Below, piece after piece: positions 11,045-22,044 of a DNA stretch of 64,000 bases. A program made the translations under genes and the position numbers. The notes under the pieces were generated by a model. It saw only the letters and a list, made by a program, of their open reading frames with translations. It made no database searches and was not told where the DNA came from. Location of the stretch: the NCBI GenBank assembly GCA_958298945.1, contig OY282606.1, positions 72,713,622-72,777,621 of the forward strand, given 5' to 3'. This DNA comes from Atherix ibis (taxonomy: Eukaryota > Arthropoda > Insecta > Diptera > Athericidae). Numbering within the stretch: position 1 is the stretch's first letter; every line of letters begins with the position of its first letter.

Positions 11045-12338
11045 CGATGGCTGTTCAAAAAGTATCGTGAATTTTGAATTCCCGCGGGTTACGTATATTC
11101 GATTTTCGATTTTTTATGGCGTTATGTTAGTACTCATGTCTCTCACTTATGCCAACAAGTTCGGCCATTTAGAATGTTCAGTTAATTTTTGACAACTGCT
11201 TTGCTTGCACGTGTTTTGGCTCGTCTTCGATTTTTGCCCATTCCAAAAAATGGATCAAAGAATCGGTATCAAATTTTGTGTGAAAAACAAAATTAATTGC
11301 GCGGACGCATTCCGAATGTTGACTGTGGCATATAATGAAGCTACCTTGGATCGAAGCAATGTTTATCGGTGGTATAAAATGTTCTCAGAGGTCCGAGAAG
11401 ATGTGAACGACGAAAAGCGTGCCGTAAACAACAGACGAAAGCATTGATGAAGTGAAAAAATGGTATTGGCCAATCGTCGAATCACCGTTAGAGAAGTTGC
11501 TGAGGACTTAAACATATCGATTGGCTCGTGAAATTCGATTTTTACCAATGATTTGGCGTGAGACGGGTCGCCGCAAAATTCGTACCAAAATTGCTCAATT
11601 TCGACCAAAAACAGCATCGCAATAACACTGCTAAGGAACTGTTGGACTCTGTCCGCGATAACCCAAATTTGCTCCAGAGTGTCATAACTGGTGACAAATA
11701 ATGTGTTTATAGTTATGACGTGGAAACAAAAGCTCAATCATCCCAATGGAAGCTGCCGCATGTGCCAAGACCGAAAAAAGCGAGCCAAGTTCAGTCGAAT
11801 GTGAAGGTTTTGCTTACAGTTTTCTTCGATTGTAGAGGCGTTGTTCATCATGAGTTCTTGCCACAAGGTAGAACGATCAATAAGGAATATTACCTGCAAG
11901 TTGCGAGAAGCAATCCGCCAGAAACACCTGGATTTGTGGAAGAACAAAAATTAGCTTTTGCACCATAATAACGCCCCTGCTCACGCATCGTTGCTTGTTC
12001 GCGAATTTTTGGCCAAAAACAATACAATCATAATGCCGCAGCCACCGTATTCCCCAGATCTGGCCCCCTGTGATTTTTTCTTGTTCCCGAAACTGAAGAG
12101 CCCCATGAAAGGACGACGCTACGCTACGATTGAGGAGATAAAGACGGCACCGAAGGAGGAGCTGAACAAGATCACAAAAAATGATTTTTTGAAGTGCTTC
12201 GAGGATTGGGAAAAACGTTGGCACAAGTGTATAATATCTGGTGTGGATTACTTTGAAGGGGACAAAATAAATATTTATGAATTAATTTATAATTTTTGAA
12301 AAAACACAAAATTCGCGATACTTTTTAAACAGACCCCG
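11045..12338 (+). mobile_element. Mariner-like element, near full length (parent type of foldback copies)
   Basis: Flanked by TA on both sides (11043-11044 and 12339-12340). Left end CGATGGCTGTTCAAAAAGTA; the right end is the inverted match finishing ctttttaaacagaccccg. Total 1294 bp, the usual mariner size. It holds a plus-strand transposase pseudogene (11250-12299). The two foldback elements at 5425-6049 and 22822-23658 are built from the 5' end and central coding part of this family. This copy has one 5' end and one 3' end in the normal arrangement, so it is the reference for interpreting them. Confidence 0.92.
11250..12299 (+). pseudogene. DD34D transposase, frameshifted
   Basis: ATG at 11250 opens MDQRIGIKFCVKNKINCADA, an N-terminal helix-turn-helix domain (with RSNVYRWYKMF). 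After frame breaks at about 11450-11720 the central part continues with PRPKKASQVQSNVKV, VFFDCRGVVHHEFLPQG and NKEYYLQV. The last frame (11958-12299) has MHHNNAPAHASLL, where the usual HHDNAPAH has lost its second catalytic Asp to Asn. It then has PPYSPDLAPCDFFLFPKLK (third Asp region intact), ending with YFEGDK. The region of the first Asp reads SVITGDK followed by a stop-like break near 11700. At least two frameshifts plus D-to-N make it catalytically dead. Confidence 0.9.
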
Positions 12339-12820
12339 TATGTTTAATGGTTTCAAAATGTTATTGCGCTTCTTACACAGGATACAAAATCAACCAACAA
12401 AATTTATAGATGTTAAAATATAAAGGAGTCATAGAGCTCATTAGAGCACCGCTGGAATGTTTCCTGACTTTCCTTATTTATATCAAAATTTCTGTAAAAA
12501 GTATTCCATAGAACTATCCAGTTCCATTTCATGCCTTCAATTATAGTAATAACTGCCTTATGGTAATTATGAATAACTTACTACTGCGCCCACACTAGAA
12601 ATCTGAATACCTTTAAGGCCATCGGTATGGACTTCAATAGGGACTTTTTCGACCTATGGGCATGTTGATACTATTTCCAGCTAGAATTGTGAGTATGGGC
12701 TTTAAATTGTTGCAACTTCGGTTAGACAAATTCTCATATACTTTAACGCTATTGTGTTTTTAAAATTGCACATCTTTTTGAGACACACTATTTTATATTT
12801 AATAAAAACTACAATTTTGA
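12339..12820 (-). other. possible retroelement RNase H relic
   Basis: On the minus strand, at about 12560-12700, one frame reads VPIEVHTDGLKGIQISSVG, resembling the start of RNase H domains of retroelements (TDgS, then GvGaV). The preceding and following text is broken by stops. Nothing else could be assigned. This is a single-motif inference. Confidence 0.25.
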
Positions 12821-12881
12821 GTTGGGTCCGTAAAGAAATATAATAAAATCATGAAATTATATATTTCTTTACGGACCCAAC
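12821..12881. repeat. perfect 22-bp inverted repeat hairpin
   Basis: Arms 12821-12842 (gttgggtccgtaaagaaata plus ta) and 12860-12881 are exact reverse complements with a 17-base loop. The arm resembles the TIR of the mariner family at 61497-62636 (TTGGATTGTCCGGAAAGTAA), so this could be a TIR-only remnant. In RNA it would form a strong stem. Seen: the palindrome. Inferred: its origin. Confidence 0.9.
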
Positions 12882-14896
12882 CATATGACATGAAAAATTA
12901 ATAACATTATCTACTTTGTAACTCTATTTTGCAGTATGCAAAAAACTGCCAAATAACCATTCTACTTACTGAGTTCCTATCGACTCAAACGAATTCTTTT
13001 TATTTTGTCTTGACCAAAATTTAATTAATTGTGAATTAATTAAACTAAACTTAAATCTTATTGCATTTAATTTTACTGCAGAATAAAGTTGTTCTCCATA
13101 AATAAAACTACTCACTAAATCGGAAGGCCATTAATTTCATAAATATTCATTTAGATCGCTTTGTTAAAATTTCGAATATCTTGCAAATAGTATTATTAAA
13201 ATTTGTAACCAAAAAAACAGATTTGCGTCGAAAAAGTTAAAACAAAAAATTTTCAAATTTTCCTTACGACTTGACAACAAAATGTAAACTTAAATAAAAG
13301 CTGTGCAAGTAAAAGGTCACCTGAAAGAAAATTAATTTTAAGATTAGTAAAATATGTTTGCAGCAAAAAAATTCTCCATATATTTAATTCTATACAATAT
13401 TATGTATTCACAATAATTTAGAAAATATATAAAATTTATCTGACTAGCATAACGTCAAACATAAGAAGTATGCTTACTTAAGTGGACCACATTTTAGCTC
13501 CTTTTTTATACAACATCAATTAATCAATTAGTATCGATATTTTTTGTTTATTAACTTTTTTTAACCTTCACCATCTACACCAAAAATATAAAAAATTTAA
13601 GCAAAAAATAGTTTCAATTTTTAGTAAAATTCTTCCTCATTTTTTCAAAATCAGAATTTTAAATTCAACTATTTGGAATGTTACTTAAATAGATAAATAA
13701 TGGTCTGTACATTCGTGATAGCTTTTAATAATTTTTCGTAAGCTGAATCGGTAAGCAAGTAATATTAAAAGTCACATAAATAAATCGTAGGCTTACCAGA
13801 ATTTTTTATAAGATATTAACATTCCGGATCGTTGTATTCCCAGTATAAGTAATTTAGATTTGAAAAACTAGCTTTATTAATGATAATCGAAAAATAATCG
13901 TAAATATTATAAACCATTTTTTTTTACTTATGATATATGATATTTAAGTGGTATATTATTTATGAATAGTGTTTCAAAACAGTTAAAGTGTATCTAATAA
14001 ACTGTTGAGCTAAAATAAATAGCGTAAAAGTAAATAGAGCCTAATGACCTGCATACTTTTTGTATAATTTTATCTGCTGTAGAAAGGGACATGGTCAATT
14101 AAATGCTTTCCTCCACACTTTTGATTTTGAAAATATTTTCAAGTTCAATTCTTACATAATTCATAGACTTGAATAAAAAAATAAAATAAACTAGTTTAAT
14201 TTCAACAAAATACAATATTTTCAAAGTTTACATAACCAACAAACGATATTTTATAATGTGTTCAAATATAACATTATTTTGTACAAAAACTTTCATTAAT
14301 TTTGTTATTTGTGATGAAATATAAATTTAATCAACCTGTTTCACATAAACCAAAATTAAACCAGTTTTATTATTGAAACAAAAAAAATTATCAAACATAA
14401 TAATTATAATATTTGAAAAAAAAATTAATTTTCAGCTATAAAGTCGAGAAAATATTTGCATATTTATGGACACCCTGTAATGGTAAAGATCATTTGTCAA
14501 AAACGTAGTTGCTCAGCAAGATATTTTCTTATCGATCTTATCTAAATAATTTTCAAGATCTATACTAAATAAATTATTTTTCGTTGTTGGACTCATGTTT
14601 ATGTTTTTAATTTCAATTTTAAATAATCCCGCTAAAGATGTGTGTTTTTAGAAGACAACTAGACCTAAGCGACTTTATGTTCGCCTTTCCGCAATCACTA
14701 CATTTTCACGTGATCACTTTTATAGATTGTGGTTCTAACGGATTTAGTAATAAATAATTTTTATCACTCACACGAGGTAAAACTAATATGTATTGTTTAA
14801 AAAAAAGCACTTTTATCTTTTGAGATACATTAATTGTTACATCTTTCAGGCATATAGGGTCATAGATCATATTCTAATTGGCTTTTCAATAAAATA
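12882..14896. other. AT-rich intergenic DNA
   Basis: No supportable gene. A phrase tggacaccctgta near 14469 resembles motifs at ends of some insect transposons but has no partner that I could find. The patch at 14620-14730 is GC-richer without a recognisable product. Confidence 0.45.
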
Positions 14897-14898
14897 TA

Positions 14899-14927
14899 CG
14901 TAGGCTACTATATATATTTCTGGCCTA
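14899..14927 (+). repeat. mariner left TIR
   Basis: Begins CGTAGGCTACTATATATATT and ends tggccta. It pairs with 16164-16192, with mismatches at two positions (A/G near the tip, G/C near the inner end). Bounded outside by TA. Confidence 0.93.
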
Positions 14928-15073
14928 GGCAACACTAAGTGTTGCCAGGTGCGATCTGACATTTCCATTGGAAAGTTTGACATTTTTTAGCATAAACGTA
15001 CTCAGAACGTTTTGACGTACGACTATCATTTGTGTTGTTTACAGTGACTTGAAAAAATCAATTTGGCAAAAAA

Positions 15074-16126
15074 ATGGAATTAACTCGTGAACATTTTCGT
15101 GCGATCATTTTTCACAACTTTCGACGTGGATTATCACGACAAGAGTGCATCGATGAACTTAAATCTTTGTATGGCTATGAAGCACCATCCTATAGCACTG
15201 TGAAAAACTGGTACAACGAATTCAATCGTGGCCGACGCTCGCTCAAAGACGAATTCCGTGAAGGTCGTCCAAAAACAGCCGTTGTTCCAGAAAACATCGA
15301 TGCCGTACGTGAACTGATAATGCAAGACCGTCATGTGACATACCGTGAGATAGAGGCATGCCTAGGCATTTCTCCCACCAGCATACATTCGATATTGCAT
15401 GAACACCTGGCCGTAAAAAAGGTTTGTTCTCGTTGGATCCCGCACAATTTGACAATCGCTCAAAAAAAGGCTCGTGTGGATTGGTGTAAAGAAATGCTGA
15501 AAAAATACGATCGCGGTGCTTCAAAAGACGTTTATAAGATCGTCACAGGTGACGAATCATGGATCTATGCGTATGAGCCCGAAACAAAACAGCAATCGAC
15601 CGTGTGGGTCTTCCAAGACGAGTCAAATCCAACGAAACTTGTTCGTGGAAGAAGCACTTCGAAGCAAATGGTCGCTTGTTTCTTTGGCAAAACTGGTCAT
15701 GTGGCGACTGTTCCGCTTGTGCAACGTAGGACGGTCAATTCTGAGTGGTACACCACCATTTGTTTGCCTGAAGTCTTCGGAGAAATTCGAAAAACGAACA
15801 AGAGAAGTCGAATCATTGTGCACCATGACAATGCGAGCTCTCACACATCGGCTCAAACCAGCGCCTTTTTGACCGGACAAAACGTCGAATTGATGGGTCA
15901 TCCTCCGTACAGCCCTGACTTGGCACCCAATGACTTCTTTTTATTCCCACACATCAAGAAAAAAATGCGTGGTCAACGATTTTCGTCGCCAGAAGATGCT
16001 GTTGAAGCATTCAAAAACCATGTTTTGGAGGTGTCTCAATCGGAGTGGAAAAAGTGCTTCGAAAATTGGTTTGAGCGCATGCAAAAGTGTATAAATCTTG
16101 ATGGAGAATATTTTGAAAAACAATAA
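15074..16126 (+). CDS. mariner transposase, intact, 350 aa
   Basis: Cut-and-paste transposase that would bind the flanking TIRs and move the element. Residues about 1-110 form the two helix-turn-helix DNA-binding units (with VKNWYNEFNRG at 43-53 and GISPTSIHSILHE at 98-110). The linker motif WIPHNL is at 121-126. The catalytic domain has the DD34D triad: D160 in VTGDESWIY, D252 in HHDNASSHTS and D287 in PDLAPNDFFLF, with exactly 34 residues between the last two. YSPDLAP is at 279-285. The C-terminus ends GEYFEKQ. The 350-residue length fits the family (about 345-355). The start is the first ATG after the leader (aaaaaaATGG). The stop codon overlaps an AATAAA at 16122-16127, a likely poly(A) signal. 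I cannot assign a named subfamily with certainty; it differs clearly from the mauritiana- and cecropia-like relics elsewhere in the window. Confidence 0.97.
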   Translation: MELTREHFRAIIFHNFRRGLSRQECIDELKSLYGYEAPSYSTVKNWYNEFNRGRRSLKDEFREGRPKTAVVPENIDAVRELIMQDRHVTYREIEACLGISPTSIHSILHEHLAVKKVCSRWIPHNLTIAQKKARVDWCKEMLKKYDRGASKDVYKIVTGDESWIYAYEPETKQQSTVWVFQDESNPTKLVRGRSTSKQMVACFFGKTGHVATVPLVQRRTVNSEWYTTICLPEVFGEIRKTNKRSRIIVHHDNASSHTSAQTSAFLTGQNVELMGHPPYSPDLAPNDFFLFPHIKKKMRGQRFSSPEDAVEAFKNHVLEVSQSEWKKCFENWFERMQKCINLDGEYFEKQ

Positions 16127-16127
16127 A
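16122..16127 (+). terminator. poly(A) signal AATAAA overlapping the stop codon
   Basis: AATAAA spans the TAA stop of the transposase. A signal inside or beside the stop codon suits the very short 3' UTR of mariner elements. Position is seen; use is inferred. Confidence 0.55.
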
Positions 16128-16163
16128 ACCTTTTTCGTTGATAAATATTCGCATTTTCATTAT

Positions 16164-16192
16164 TAGGCGAGAAATATATATAGTAGCCCACG
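16164..16192 (-). repeat. mariner right TIR
   Basis: Reverse complement reads CGTGGGCTACTATATATATT then tctcgccta. It matches the left TIR at 27 of 29 positions and is followed by TA. Confidence 0.93.
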
Positions 16193-16239
16193 TAAAAATA
16201 GGATCTGCCACCAATTCCTATCAAACATGATGATGTATT

Positions 16240-17455
16240 TCCACTCATTCAGTACCGAATGAGGTCTTTAAAATTGGGATTCGATACATTTTTAGACTAC
16301 TGCTTTTCGTTCTAGCAAAGGTTAAGAAACCACCCGATGACCCCTCCTCGTACCACCCTACTTGTTTATTGTTGGCGGACGCTAAAGTGTTAGAAAGAAT
16401 AATTTACAACCGCTTGGAGTTATTTACCAAAAGGCCAAAAGTCTATCAAGAAACCAATAGTTTGATATGCCCTGTAAAGCAATTGAAGGAAAGCGATGGA
16501 AACAAGGTGCTACGCAATACCGCTTCATTATTATACCGGATGTCGAAACCCCTTTTAACTCGGCGAGATCAAACAATATATATTCTGAACGCGCTTCAAA
16601 GTCCCGGAGTATATCAGAAGGATAATTTGAGACCATCTTACTGATACTGAAATTGGAATTAAAACATACATCTTGCTGAAAACGCAAGTTGGGTTGTGAA
16701 TGCCTTAGCAAGGATTTGTCAGATCCTATGCATACTTCTATCCATATTTATTAACTTTATTACGCTACAAAGCCTCTATTTAGATAGAAGCTATGGTAAC
16801 GAAAACATACAAAGTCGGGTGATAGCGACATATCGATGAAGCCTACTTCAAGTCTCGAGATACAAGCGTCGGTGATAGCGACTTATCGCTAACATGCCAC
16901 CAATCGAGCTTTTGGACGATGAAAGAGCCAGAATATATCATTAACGATGGGAAAGAAATGTTAATCATCGAGTCATTGCCAAAAGGGAGGAAAGAAATGA
17001 GACATTGGCGAAAAGGTGGCGATACTGTGATTTATCGATTGAAGGAAGATGGACGCATCATGTTTTTCCTGACATAACCACGTGGAGCGGAAGATGATAT
17101 GGAGAATTGAACCATTATATGACCCAACTTTTGATAGGACATGCATGCTGCAGGGCATAACTACGAGTATAAACTTTCAAGGTTGAAGTCGATGTGACAT
17201 ATATTATAGTCGTCCTGCATTCGATGATGCAACACATGTATTCTTCCAATTCCTTTAGCGGAAGTGATAACATAGCAAGCATGCTGGGTTGCAGAAGCTG
17301 AATATCCATCCCCAGTAATAAAGAAACTCTGCCAGGAAATGGGCAATACCATATACAGCCTCAATAGGATAATAGAGTTGATAATAGTCTATTTGCCATA
17401 AAGTAATAACTGAGGTTTTAGTGGATGAAATGTCATACACAACAGGGATCGGTAT
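16240..17455 (+). mobile_element. R1-like non-LTR retrotransposon, deleted
   Basis: At 16330-16440 it reads KKPPDDPSSYHPTCLL then KVLERIIYNRLELF, the opening blocks of a non-LTR reverse transcriptase (usual SYRPicLl, K..E..i..RL). The main RT body is missing. From about 16760 the sequence matches the 3' fragment at 300-960, including MTQLLIGHACCRAYT at about 17120 (degenerate GHG segment) and the terminal phrase agggatcggta near 17440. So it is an internally deleted, inactive copy of the same family. It begins only about 50 bp from the right end of the intact mariner. Confidence 0.72.
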
Positions 17456-17865
17456 CTTTATAACGTTTTTGGAAGATGTCCCTTTACCCACGTAAAAAAA
17501 ATTGAAAAGAAGGAATAACCAATTCGAAATTTACTTATTATTTGAATAGTGTCAATTTTACCATATATTATTGTATGAAGAAGTGGCCCCTCATTAGTTA
17601 CATTCAATAGATTTATTTCAAAATTTAATGTGAAATTGTAAAAATTTAATTTACACGAATCAAAATATTCACATAAGGCAATTATTTCAAAAGTACACAA
17701 TTGCATGATAACAACTTATATGTCTACATGCTTTATTTTTATTAAATTGCAATTATATCGTCTAAAATGATATAGAAGCCATAATATGAAATATTGTTGA
17801 GTCGAAAAAGTTCATAGCAATTTTTAAGTAAAATACACATAGAGATGCTTAAGTCAGATTATATC
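17456..17865. other. AT-rich spacer
   Basis: Nothing supportable. An 82-codon minus frame (17458-17706) is Phe/Ile/Asn-rich and lacks motifs. Confidence 0.45.
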
Positions 17866-18805
17866 AGAAAAGACCTTTTGTAGTTTTTGGTTGAAAATCT
17901 GAATTAAGTGGTTTTCAAAGGCCTCTTTTAAATCCAGCTTAGTTTTATTAAATGAGTTCTCCAGAGAGCAAAACAAGTGATAGCCTAAGGGTCGTACATC
18001 TGCTATATATGGTGGGGATGTACAAGAACTTTCCAGATAAGTTCTCTTAATTTTTGTTTACCCGTCTAAGATGTATGTATGCGAGGGTTATCGTGGTGGA
18101 AGAAGATACGCTTCCTATTTTTTAATTCTGGCCGTTTTCTCTCAATAGTTTGGCGTATTATTTCCAGTTGCTCACAGTATAGAATCGAGTTGATAACTTG
18201 ATCGAACGGTACCAGTTCATAATTAACGATTCCTTTCCTGTCCCACCATATACACAGTATAACCTTGTTGTCCATCAATCCTGACTTTAAAATTATTTGT
18301 GATCGTTTCTCTCTTTTTCATAATCTCTTTCGAACGATATTCTTGTATTTTACTCATTCTGCATCACCAGCTAACATATGATATGCTGCAGAAATGGCTC
18401 GATTTCATTGCGCTTCTGCAGCGTATCACAGACGTTAAGTTTATCCATCTTGCTTTACACATTTAATTTATGAGGCACCCAAACGTCGAGTTTTTTTTAA
18501 CCCAGCCATTTGTAAATGGTTTAAAACAATTTGATAATGAATGTTTAATTATAAACTATATCATAACTGCAGATATACTGGTCTTACTCAATTTTTCGAG
18601 AATTTTTTTTTCGGTAATTTATTGACCAAAACAGGGCCTGTATTTGACATTGATATTTCCAGAACGCAAGCAAGTGAACCATTTTTGTGCTGCTGTTTTG
18701 TATAAAACACCTTCACCATAAGCACCAAAAATTTTGTCGAAGTGGTACTGTAAAATATAGTAAATTTTCTCTTAGTTCTGGTCCATATTTGAACTTTAAT
18801 AAATT
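17866..18805 (-). mobile_element. Mariner (cecropia-like) relic
   Basis: Minus-strand transposase pieces run in the right order. An N-terminal helix-turn-helix half lies at about 18600-18790 (YGEGVLYKTAAQKWFTCLRS). The linker WVPHKL is near 18475. A degenerate FLQHII region follows near 18400. Then a clean frame at 18066-18278 carries MMDNKVILCIWWDRKGIV and NRKRIFFHHDNPRIHTS, which includes the second catalytic Asp. Beyond 18066 the third-Asp region is degraded (VLVHPHHI for HPPYSPD). No TIRs identified. Dead copy. Confidence 0.85.
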
Positions 18806-19042
18806 CTGATATACCACACCAATTTCAATAAAATGTGCGTTACACAGAGTTATCAATGTGGCTTTTCAAACGCGCATCAAGTGTTTTTTGCAAAGGCAAC
18901 TAGTAGTTACTGAGTTATATGCTTTTAACTTCATCTTTCGGAAAACACCACAAATTTTTTCGACTAACTAATATGTCAGAGTATCCGACAGATATTTTCT
19001 TAATCAATAATATCGAAATATTGATAAATAACATCATCTCAC
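18806..19042. other. spacer
   Basis: No supportable feature. Confidence 0.4.
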
Positions 19043-19191
19043 TGAGATTCCCGAATTTTGTATTCCCAACATAACTCATGTGTCCCTAATAATATCGTCG
19101 CTACATCATATGCAAAGCATACCCCATTTTGTACTACTTTAAATTTAGACACCACAGGCTCTTTGCGCAGGATCGTACTTAGCCATCTGGA
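19043..19191 (-). other. coding-like segment, possible exon
   Basis: A minus-strand frame is open for about 49 codons in a GC-richer patch. It includes VVQNGVCFAYDVATILLGT and ends at CTCA followed by GTGAGAT, a good donor-like site. No convincing acceptor was found upstream. It could be an exon or an unrecognised repeat remnant. Frames of this length also arise by chance, so support is weak. Confidence 0.25.
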
Positions 19192-19530
19192 TTAAGTTTT
19201 TTATCTAACGTAGTGTATTGAGAATAAAATTATTAACGACAAAGCAGTCAGCAAATCTCATCATTCAGAGGACTAAAATATCCTTTTCTCTAAATATAAT
19301 TAAATATTAATTACGATTTTTACTGAGAACTAGTGTTTCCGATGAATATATCACAAGCAGAGGTCTCGAGCGAAATAGGATCTGGTAATACCAAAAGTGA
19401 TGACCAATTTTTTTCTATTTTATTATTTGTTGTTTTTTTTGACCGCAAATTATTTATAAATATTAACATCTAAAAACCATTAATTGATATATAATATTCA
19501 AAATATTATTTGGTAATATTAGTTGTTCAA

Positions 19531-19737
19531 CTAATAAAAAGAAATTACTCTAATGATTTTGATCGATTTAAATTTTTTATAATTATAAATTCTATCGGAA
19601 CGCTGTACGATCATCTCATCTTCTGATAATTGATTAATATAAGTTTCAATGAAGCCAATATGTATTTCTTCAACAGTCATGTAGGTATCATATTCAGGAC
19701 TATCATTAAATATAGGATGGAAATTTATACCATCCAT
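19531..19737 (-). CDS. hypothetical protein fragment or exon
   Basis: I do not recognise this product. The minus frame starts at ATG (19737) and reads MDGINFHPIFNDSPEYDTY, then an acidic stretch with TVEEIHIGFIETYINQLSED, and ends after a basic tail. Its Asp/Glu/Thr/Met content differs from the Lys/Asn/Ile/Phe noise frames nearby, which is the reason for listing it. Near the 3' end, AGA followed by GTAATT could be a splice donor, making it a first coding exon. Without transcript or homology it stays tentative. Confidence 0.33.
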   Translation of the reverse strand: MDGINFHPIFNDSPEYDTYMTVEEIHIGFIETYINQLSEDEMIVQRSDRIYNYKKFKSIKIIRVISFY

Positions 19738-20925
19738 AAATTGTTATAAAAAATCTACTCTTTCCAATATCACAAATTTCATCACATAAACTGAAAATAA
19801 AAATAACGGCGAATAAATTCTTTTTTTGAGTTCCTTTATAATTTAAACTTTAGTATTTAAGTATATTACTGATAAATAAAAAAAAATTATTCAAACATAA
19901 TTAATTTCAAGGTTTGATTTTTAGTGTATAAATTTGACTATGTTAGTTTTGTGGTTTTATAGTCGAAATAATTCTAAAGCTTGAATATTTAATCATGCAT
20001 ATTAATTCAGAGCTTTCCCAACTACAAAAAATTCATATATATTTATTTTATTTTTTTCTTGAAGTACTAGTTTTAATTTGAAATTTAGTTTTTGTTTATA
20101 GAAAAAAGCATAAATTGAATTAATTTTCATATCCGAAAAAAATAACACCTATTAAAAATTATATAAAATATACAAAAGAAAACAAAAAAGTGTTTATAAA
20201 TAATCTAAGCTAAGACAGATAAATAAATTTGGTAAATATTAGCATTATGCTCTTTAAATAGAAACGACCTTGAAATATTATTCAAAATCAATATTTTTTA
20301 TCAAAAATTCAATATGCTCAAGTCCAACATTATTGAAATTAACTGGAATATTTTAAATCTAATACTAATATCTTAGAAGGATGAAAATTTGTATGAATCA
20401 GCGTGTTAACAAGTAATAAATTAGAAAAAAATTCATTTATTATAAGTTTCTGATAATAAATTAGAAGATGTATTATAAATGAAAAAAAAAATCAAATGGA
20501 GCTTAACGAATTTTTGCACTGATTACCACTATTAAATCTTAATGGTTGATTAAAATTTTATTCATTTTGTTTTTGCTTATCGCCATAAAAGGAATTTTAT
20601 TACAAACTGTTAATTTCAAAATTAGTATTAAAAAAAGGAGGAAATGAAGCTAAGCTTACAGTTTGAAAAACTGTTATTAAGTTTTAATGATATCAAGAAA
20701 AAACTAAACTAAACGAAATTTGGTTCATGGTATTTCTGAGTAAATTAAAAACTGACTATATTTGCTGGAAAAATATAAGCTGGAATAAAGATTACAATTT
20801 TATAACTACCCATTATTATACAATATATTTTTTGCACAAACTTAACGAAACTTTTTTAATATTTGTATTATGGAAATTGTTTGACCTCAGTAATTATTAA
20901 ACAAATTTAATTTTTGTCATAAACA
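19738..20925. other. AT-rich intergenic DNA
   Basis: Very AT-rich sequence with no motif, repeat or coding signal that I could support. Confidence 0.5.
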
Positions 20926-21860
20926 CAAATAATTTGGTAACGCGGATTTCCTGCATTCATGATCATCGACGGCATGACAACCGGGACTCTGGTCTAGGCT
21001 TTGCGCTGTGATCTTCCAGTTCAACACTCACAGAATATTTTCGGCATCTGAATTAACTACCGAAGGCAGGACCTACCTCGTCTTCTGGGATCATAAATGG
21101 AGCTTCTGAAGAATTATTGGGCATATTAGATGTCTGATCTACCACAGTCTATTGAGCTTAATTTTATCCACAACCAAGTGGTTGTAATAAACCTCCAGAA
21201 TATTATCGTGAAAAAAGCTCCAGAATCGTCCAACCTTATATAGAGGGTTAAATATTTTATGAAGGATTCTCCTTTCGAACGCGGACAAGACGCGCAATAG
21301 TTTTTGTTGAGAACACAAATTTCCGCGGAATACATTAGAGCTGGCAAGACCAATGCTTTGTACCGCAGTAGCTTTGATAATATGGTCAGAATCTTGGAGC
21401 GAAATAATTTTGACTGACTTAAGTAGACTCTGGTGGCTGCCAGAAACTGTGCGCGCATGTCCCTAAATGTTTTTATCGGAACCCTTGACCTATATTAAGA
21501 ACTGTTTCAAAGTTATAGACTCGTTGTACAACTAGTGTTAATTGATCATATCTTTGACACTGACACTGTCACCATGTCCTTTGTTTCACCTTGATTCGTT
21601 TAGGTTTCAAGATTTTTCACTTCCGGCTCAGGCTCAATCTATAAAAGCTCTTTCTGATCGACACATAATGTCGATATTGTAGGTGTTTGCTAAAAACTGG
21701 GCAGACTCAATAAGGATAGTACCGCTCATGGTAACCTCTGAATAACGAATTACTTTTTCCAGCGCCAGATTTAGGAAACTGCTCGAAAGGGCGTAACCAT
21801 ACCGGAGACCGTTGTGGATGTTCAATCGACTGCCGTAGAGAGAAGATTTTAACTTCTCAG
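20926..21860 (-). mobile_element. RTE-type non-LTR retrotransposon relic
   Basis: The minus strand shows the second half of an RTE-like RT: NIHNGLRYGYALSSSF and LNLALEKVIRYSEV (usual GLRQGDALS, LFNlaLEkvir) at 21740-21825. The catalytic box is degraded to TYNIDIMCRSERA (usual YADDI) near 21650. At 21126-21458 it has VYLSQSKLFRSK and LVLPALMYSAEICVL, the typical block after the palm. The tail (to about 20930) has a broken KLNLFN segment. The same family recurs at 34585-34990, 54480-55620, 55735-56150 and 58400-59085. Stops and frameshifts throughout. Confidence 0.78.
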
Positions 21861-22044
21861 ATCATCAATTGAATACCTCTTTAGTATAGAAAAATTATTT
21901 TTTGGGAATGGGAATATTTAGCCCAGTAAAATAGCGGAGAATATCATATAGAAGGTACTCAGCAACGTCGAACCTATTTGTTATAGGGCATTGATTTCTC
22001 TTATGCTTGGAGCACTAATTGATGAACCGTTTGCTGCAATGTGC

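Larger units (their letters stand above)
14899..16192 (+). mobile_element. Complete mariner transposon with intact transposase
   Basis: A TA target duplication lies on each side (14897-14898 and 16193-16194). TIRs of 29 bp (14899-14927 and 16164-16192) match except at two positions. Total length 1294 bp. A single uninterrupted transposase frame occupies 15074-16126. All parts of an autonomous mariner are present, and it is the only element in the window without visible damage. Inference: a young insertion, possibly still active. Confidence 0.96.

Noticed and set aside
15134..16248. Several antisense and alternative-frame ORFs of 60-118 codons over the intact transposase
   Set aside because: Shadows of the real 350-codon frame.
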